A DNA stretch of 22,149 nt. Origin: an uncultured Corynebacterium sp. GTDB lineage: Bacteria > Actinomycetota > Actinomycetes > Mycobacteriales > Mycobacteriaceae. Every line of letters starts with the position of its first letter. Position 1 is the stretch's first letter. The position numbers and the translations under genes were made by a program. Below the pieces are notes generated by a model. The model saw only the letters and a list, made by a program, of their open reading frames with translations. It made no database searches and had not been told where the DNA came from. Below are positions 22,090 to 22,149 of this stretch, one piece after another. Where the stretch lies: the NCBI RefSeq assembly GCF_946222835.1, contig NZ_CAMIHD010000027.1:1-22149 (forward strand). The letters run 5' to 3'.

Positions 22090-22149
22090 GGTGCTGTTGC
22101 AAAGTTGGGCGGAGAGCAGCGAAGACTCAGTTTCTCATTCCCTGATGGC
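22090..22149. mobile_element. end of an IS6-family insertion sequence (truncated by window edge)
   Basis: GGTGCTGTTGCAAAG at 22090 closely resembles the terminal inverted repeat of IS6-family elements (IS26 begins GGCACTGTTGCAAA and IS6100 begins GGCTCTGTTGCAAAG). Only 60 bp are in the window, so orientation and transposase cannot be determined. The 59 bp between the 99-aa gene and this end hold a small imperfect palindrome around 22051-22074 (TTTGG/CCAAA) and nothing else recognisable. Confidence 0.75.

Overview
The window is chromosomal DNA from a high-GC actinobacterium, almost certainly a Corynebacterium. The evidence is a glutamate dehydrogenase whose recalled C. glutamicum homologue is near-identical over long stretches, a SepIVA-type coiled-coil septation protein, and the actinobacterial order DUF177 (yceD) - rnc - mutM - acyP - smc - ftsY. 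No species is assigned. Most calls rest on recognising protein families by eye, since no search could be run.

Left edge (1-1446): the 5' end of an IS256-family transposase runs off the window on the minus strand. It abuts a decayed alkaline phosphatase that has lost its N-terminal half and carries two in-frame TAG stops. A strong bidirectional terminator closes this part. Metabolic block (1447-8270): glycogen phosphorylase and an M20 amidohydrolase lie on the minus strand. An unidentified 132-aa protein is divergent from the amidohydrolase and overlaps a convergent glycerate kinase by 4 bp. NADP-type glutamate dehydrogenase is divergent from the kinase and ends in a terminator.

Core cell-biology block (8271-19886): sepIVA, then a minus-strand five-helix membrane protein, then DUF177-rnc-mutM (ATGA overlap, then a 2-bp gap), an AGCS-type sodium:amino-acid symporter, acylphosphatase, smc and ftsY. 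These genes cover septum growth, rRNA processing and ribosome assembly, oxidative DNA repair, chromosome segregation and membrane targeting. A 23-bp hairpin unit, present as two full tandem copies plus a partial one, sits just upstream of DUF177.

Right edge (19887-22149): a mobile and degenerate zone follows ftsY, where corynebacteria and mycobacteria commonly have amt-glnK/glnB-glnD and ffh. It holds the pre-catalytic part of a probable polymorphic HNH-type nuclease toxin, cut by an IS3-family element. That element's transposase is broken by a 5-bp tandem-repeat expansion and a stop codon. Next come a 99-aa orphan gene that could be the toxin's immunity partner (inference) and the terminal inverted repeat of an IS6-family element.

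A recurring feature is a TANNNT -10 hexamer exactly 7 nt before the ATG, seen at six genes (unknown 132-aa protein, glycerate kinase, sepIVA, symporter, smc, 99-aa orphan). This predicts leaderless mRNAs and helped choose several starts. No tRNA, rRNA or CRISPR array was seen.
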